Assembly: GCA_934097255.1 (NCBI GenBank)
Contig: CAKONT010000040.1
Coordinates: forward strand, 1 to 7,995
Direction: 5' to 3'
DNA length: 7,995 bases
Source of the DNA: an uncultured Bacilli bacterium
GTDB taxonomy: Bacteria > Bacillota_I > Bacilli_A > RF39 > UBA660
The first letter of the stretch is position 1. Each line of letters begins with the position of its first letter. The translations under genes were made by a program, and so were the position numbers. Shown here one piece after another: positions 5,697 to 7,995 of the stretch. Under the pieces are notes generated by a model, which was not told where the DNA came from, ran no database searches, and worked only from the letters and a program-made list of their open reading frames with translations.

Positions 5697-6272
5697 ATGG
5701 AAAAACCAATATATTTAACAGGTAATAAAGAAAAATTCCTGGAAGCACAACATATTTTTAAAGATATGTATGGTTTTGATATCGAAATTAAAAATCCTGA
5801 TTTTGAAATACTAGAAATACAAGCAAAAAGTTGTAAAGAAGTAGTTGCTTTTAGTGTGAAATATGCTTGTGAAAAGTTAGGAAGGCCTTGTATAAAATCA
5901 GATTCTGGTTTATATATAGATGCTTTAGGAGGCTTACCTGGTCCTTATAATCATTATTTCGATAAACAAATCGGTGTTGATAAGTTTTTAGAGTTATTCA
6001 AAAACGAAACCAATAGAAAAGCAAGACTTGAAGATTGTTTTGCTTATTGCGAACCTGGACAAGAACCAATTATATTTACTGGAGGGGGAACTGGAACAAT
6101 AGCAACTGAAGCAAGAGGCAATTTAGGAAGATGGCACGATAAATTTTATATTCCAGATGGAGAAACAGAAACATTAAGTGAATTAAGAGAAAAAAATAGA
6201 GATTATGAGGCTAAATTCTGGGGTACTGCTAAATATGATTTTGCTAAATGGTTTAAAGAAAATAATATGTAA
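5697..6272 (+). CDS. Ham1/RdgB-family non-canonical purine NTP pyrophosphatase, divergent
   Basis: Family members hydrolyse ITP, XTP and their deoxy forms to the monophosphate plus pyrophosphate, cleaning the nucleotide pool. The 191 residues show the N-terminal substrate motif TGNKEKFLEA (8-17), the catalytic region SDSGLYIDALGGLPGPYN with Asp69, a central GGGTGTIATEARG (129-141) and a C-terminal amphipathic helix. FEILEIQ (36-42) and PGPYN resemble archaeal and eukaryotic ITPases. The C-terminal substrate-binding part is altered: the usual GWDPIF appears as GRWHDKF (144-150), and the K...SHR motif is not recognisable in REKNRDYEAKFWGTAKYDF. GAGGTGAT before the ATG fixes the start. It is a single-gene unit, divergent from the peptide gene and convergent with the dehydrogenase. 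The fold is secure; the usual substrate range is not. Confidence 0.85.
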   Translation: MEKPIYLTGNKEKFLEAQHIFKDMYGFDIEIKNPDFEILEIQAKSCKEVVAFSVKYACEKLGRPCIKSDSGLYIDALGGLPGPYNHYFDKQIGVDKFLELFKNETNRKARLEDCFAYCEPGQEPIIFTGGGTGTIATEARGNLGRWHDKFYIPDGETETLSELREKNRDYEAKFWGTAKYDFAKWFKENNM

Positions 6273-6298
6273 ATTTTTAATAATTTATATATTAAAAT

Positions 6299-6343
6299 AA
6301 AAAAGATTGTTAACTATTTTTATTATAGATAACAATCTTTTTT
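6299..6343. terminator. Long bidirectional terminator
   Basis: A 14-bp perfect stem (AAAAAAGATTGTTA / TAACAATCTTTTTT) is extended by CTAT/ATAG after one A-A mismatch, with a 7-nt loop. Runs of A and T flank both sides, so it can end transcription of the Ham1-family gene from the left and of the dehydrogenase from the right. Confidence 0.9.
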
Positions 6344-6357
6344 ATTTTTAAAGAATA

Positions 6358-7383
6358 TTATTTTTTTGGATTAACCATAATTTTTATAGCTTCATCCGTT
6401 CCACTTGTAAGTCTTTCATAGGCATTTTGGACTTCATTAAGCGATACCTCTAAAGATACAAAAGGCATAACGTTTATTTTTCTTTTTGATATAAGATTTA
6501 TGCACTCTTTAAATTCAGAAACTGTATATGCAATAGCTCCTTTTATAGTAAGTTCTTTAGTTACTGCAAGAGCTGAATATGTTTCAATAGGTTTGGTACT
6601 AACACCTACTAATATAACAGTTCCTCCTGGTTTTACTAAACTAAGTGCTGAATTTACGGCACTAGAATTACCACAACACTCTATAACTACATCAAATCCA
6701 CCATTTGTTTTTTCAAGCAATATTTTGGTTGTATCTTCATCTAGAGGATTATATGCTTCATCACAAAGTTTTAAGTCTAATGCTTTTTCTTTCCTTTTTT
6801 CATTAGTTTCTGTAAGACATACGTAAGATGCTTTACAATATTTAGCAAACATAAGTGAACCAAGCCCTATTATTCCGCCACCTATTACTAAAACTTTTTG
6901 TCCTTTTTTTATGTTTGCAAGTTTTATAGCGTGATAACTAACAGCTGTTGGTTCAACCATACACACTTCTTCATCACTCATATTATTTGGCACTTTACAA
7001 ACCATGTCAGGTCTTATTTTGATCATTTCTGTTAGAGCACCTGGATTATCAAGTGATAGTCCAATTGCTTTTTCCCATGTTTTACTGCAATACTGTGGAT
7101 TATAGCTTTTACAAGCTTCACATTTTCCACAAGGAGATATTGGCAGTGCAGTTACCCTATCCCCTACTTTTAAATCATGTCTTGCTCCTTTATCTTTTAC
7201 AATTCCACAAAATTCATGCCCCATTATTAATGAAATTGGTGAACCATTTACAAAATAATGAAGGTCTGACCCACATATACCACTTTTTACAATATCAACA
7301 ATGACATTATAACCATCACTTTTTGGTTCTTCAATATCTTTTATCTCAAATTTTTTAACACCACTTATTAGTGCAGCTTTCAT
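6358..7383 (-). CDS. Zinc-dependent medium-chain alcohol dehydrogenase, sorbitol dehydrogenase type
   Basis: A 341-residue MDR-superfamily oxidoreductase that probably oxidises a polyol or secondary alcohol with NAD+. Catalytic zinc ligands are Cys37 (GICGSDLHYF), His56 and Glu57 (MGHEFCG) and Glu144 (VEPTAV); the last replaces Cys as in sorbitol dehydrogenases. The structural zinc site is complete (Cys85, 88, 91, 99 in CGKCEACKSYNPQYC). The Rossmann domain begins at VLVIGGGIIG (164-173), and acidic Glu192 (LTETNEKR) at the end of the second strand favours NAD over NADP. GGAGATG (7391-7397) lies before the ATG. It has its own extended -10 right after the tcdA terminator and ends at a bidirectional terminator, so it is monocistronic. 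Candidates are sorbitol/iditol, xylitol, galactitol phosphate or butanediol dehydrogenase; no adjacent transporter or kinase helps to choose. Confidence 0.92.
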   Translation of the reverse strand: MKAALISGVKKFEIKDIEEPKSDGYNVIVDIVKSGICGSDLHYFVNGSPISLIMGHEFCGIVKDKGARHDLKVGDRVTALPISPCGKCEACKSYNPQYCSKTWEKAIGLSLDNPGALTEMIKIRPDMVCKVPNNMSDEEVCMVEPTAVSYHAIKLANIKKGQKVLVIGGGIIGLGSLMFAKYCKASYVCLTETNEKRKEKALDLKLCDEAYNPLDEDTTKILLEKTNGGFDVVIECCGNSSAVNSALSLVKPGGTVILVGVSTKPIETYSALAVTKELTIKGAIAYTVSEFKECINLISKRKINVMPFVSLEVSLNEVQNAYERLTSGTDEAIKIMVNPKK

Positions 7384-7405
7384 AATTCTTCATCTCCTAT
7401 TATTG

Positions 7406-7414
7406 ATTATAACA
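7406..7414 (-). promoter_or_regulatory. Extended -10 promoter of the dehydrogenase gene
   Basis: The minus strand reads TGTTATAAT, a perfect TGnTATAAT, directly after the T-run of the tcdA terminator. The -35 region would fall inside the terminator hairpin and is not recognisable. The leader of about 15 nt holds the GGAGATG ribosome binding site. Confidence 0.65.
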
Positions 7415-7444
7415 AAAAAAATTGCTAAATAATAGCAATTTTTT
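7414..7444 (-). terminator. Rho-independent terminator of tcdA
   Basis: On the minus strand a 12-bp stem AAAAAATTGCTA / TAGCAATTTTTT with a 5-nt loop (7416-7444) ends in a run of eight T. It lies 14 nt downstream of the tcdA stop codon. The T-run abuts the extended -10 of the next gene. Confidence 0.85.
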
Positions 7445-7457
7445 AGATATTACAATA

Positions 7458-7995
7458 TTAAAAGTCAATTATTTTTCTTATGACATAGCTTGCCATTAAA
7501 AGTCCTGCTGTTGAAGGAACAAAAGATGTCGAACCTATTGTTTTAGAATTAGTTTTTATAATTTCCTCGTCGCTTGCAATACAATATATTTTCTTTTTAA
7601 TATTAGAATCTTTAACAAATTTTCTTAAAACTTTACAAATAGGATCGTAAGAAGTTTTATCAAGTGTCGTAATTTTTATTTTTTCAGGGTTTAGTTTATT
7701 TCCCATACCACCACTAATTATTAAATTTATGTTTTCTTTAACACACTTTTCAATTAATAATTTTTTAACTATTAATGTGTCACAACAATCGCAAATAAAA
7801 TCATATTTTTCTTTAAATAATTCGTCAAAATTATCTTCATTTATGTATTTATCAACAATAGTTACTTTGACATCTTTATTTATGGATAAAATTCTTTTTT
7901 TCATCTCAATAACTTTCTTTTCACCAACATTATCTAAATTAGTCATTAATTGTCTATTAATGTTTGTTATATCAATTGTATCAAAATCAACGATA
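7458..7995 (-). CDS. tcdA: tRNA threonylcarbamoyladenosine dehydratase, C-terminal 179 residues
   Basis: TcdA (CsdL) uses ATP to cyclise the t6A base next to the anticodon of ANN-decoding tRNAs to ct6A. The frame is open to the right edge and the N-terminal part, with the ATP-binding GxGxxG, lies outside. An internal ATG at 7946 is not the start, because upstream codons encode VDFDTIDITNINRQL, a core E1-like motif. Visible landmarks are that motif with the adenylation Arg, VGEKKV with its Lys, the CDCCDTL region with the metal/adenylate Asp, GGMGNKLNP, DPICKVLRKFVKD, and the TcdA-typical ending GSTSFVPSTAGLLMASYVI. These last motifs separate it from ThiF, MoeB and HesA. It is followed by a hairpin terminator. 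In Bacillus subtilis tcdA (yrvM) is adjacent to rarA (yrvN); here other genes lie between them. Confidence 0.9.
   Translation of the reverse strand, partial: IVDFDTIDITNINRQLMTNLDNVGEKKVIEMKKRILSINKDVKVTIVDKYINEDNFDELFKEKYDFICDCCDTLIVKKLLIEKCVKENINLIISGGMGNKLNPEKIKITTLDKTSYDPICKVLRKFVKDSNIKKKIYCIASDEEIIKTNSKTIGSTSFVPSTAGLLMASYVIRKIIDF

Noticed and set aside
6500..6826. Plus-strand open frame of 108 residues
   Set aside because: It lies wholly antisense within the well-supported dehydrogenase gene and has no RBS.
7053..7304. Plus-strand open frame of 83 residues
   Set aside because: Antisense shadow of the dehydrogenase zinc-binding region with no RBS or family resemblance.
7458..7946. tcdA start at ATG 7946
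   Set aside because: The frame is open upstream to the window edge and encodes the conserved DFDTIDITNINRQ motif, so the ATG is internal.
1..7995. tRNA, rRNA, CRISPR array, insertion sequence or riboswitch
   Set aside because: No cloverleaf with T-loop consensus, no repeat-spacer pattern, no transposase and no long structured leader were seen; the intergenic gaps are mostly under 150 bp and accounted for by promoters, terminators and the small peptide gene.

Overview
The window is very AT-rich, has tight Shine-Dalgarno-led genes, and reads cleanly with the standard bacterial code. All nine stop codons I can place are TAA or TAG. Together with the gene content (xerD-deoB, rarA, tcdA, a lipoprotein with a lipobox), this suggests a low-GC Bacillota or Mycoplasmatota-like bacterium, perhaps an uncultured gut Bacilli lineage. 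The lineage is an inference; no rRNA or tRNA gene is present to settle it.

Left part (1-3366, all minus strand). An operon runs right to left: xerD (tyrosine recombinase), deoB (phosphopentomutase), then a small Ig-like lipoprotein, ending in a hairpin terminator at about 824-850. The first two genes reproduce the xerD-deoB order known from Bacillus. Further left are a 65-residue protein with one C-terminal membrane segment and a histidine-phosphatase gene that runs off the left edge.

Middle (3367-4700). rarA (AAA+ recombination/replication-fork ATPase) is divergent from xerD across a 100-bp intergenic region. Both promoters carry the same extended -10 (TGATAAAAT). rarA ends in a strong hairpin that can terminate transcription from both sides.

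Right part (4701-7995). A minus-strand unit has the best promoter in the window (TTGACA, 17 nt, TATGAT). It encodes a 36-residue peptide and then a 211-residue membrane protein that looks like part of an ABC-exporter membrane domain without its ATPase. Divergent from it is a Ham1/RdgB-family nucleotide pyrophosphatase with an altered C-terminal substrate motif. A long bidirectional terminator separates this from a convergent zinc-dependent, sorbitol-dehydrogenase-type oxidoreductase. At the right edge is the C-terminal part of tcdA (cyclic t6A tRNA modification). In Bacillus, tcdA and rarA are neighbours, so the block between them (about 4.7-7.4 kb) may be an insertion of accessory genes.

Most of the window is ordinary housekeeping DNA. 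The parts most worth a second look are the strongly expressed 36-residue peptide with its half ABC-like partner, the altered active sites of the histidine phosphatase and the Ham1 protein, and the apparently leaderless xerD transcript.
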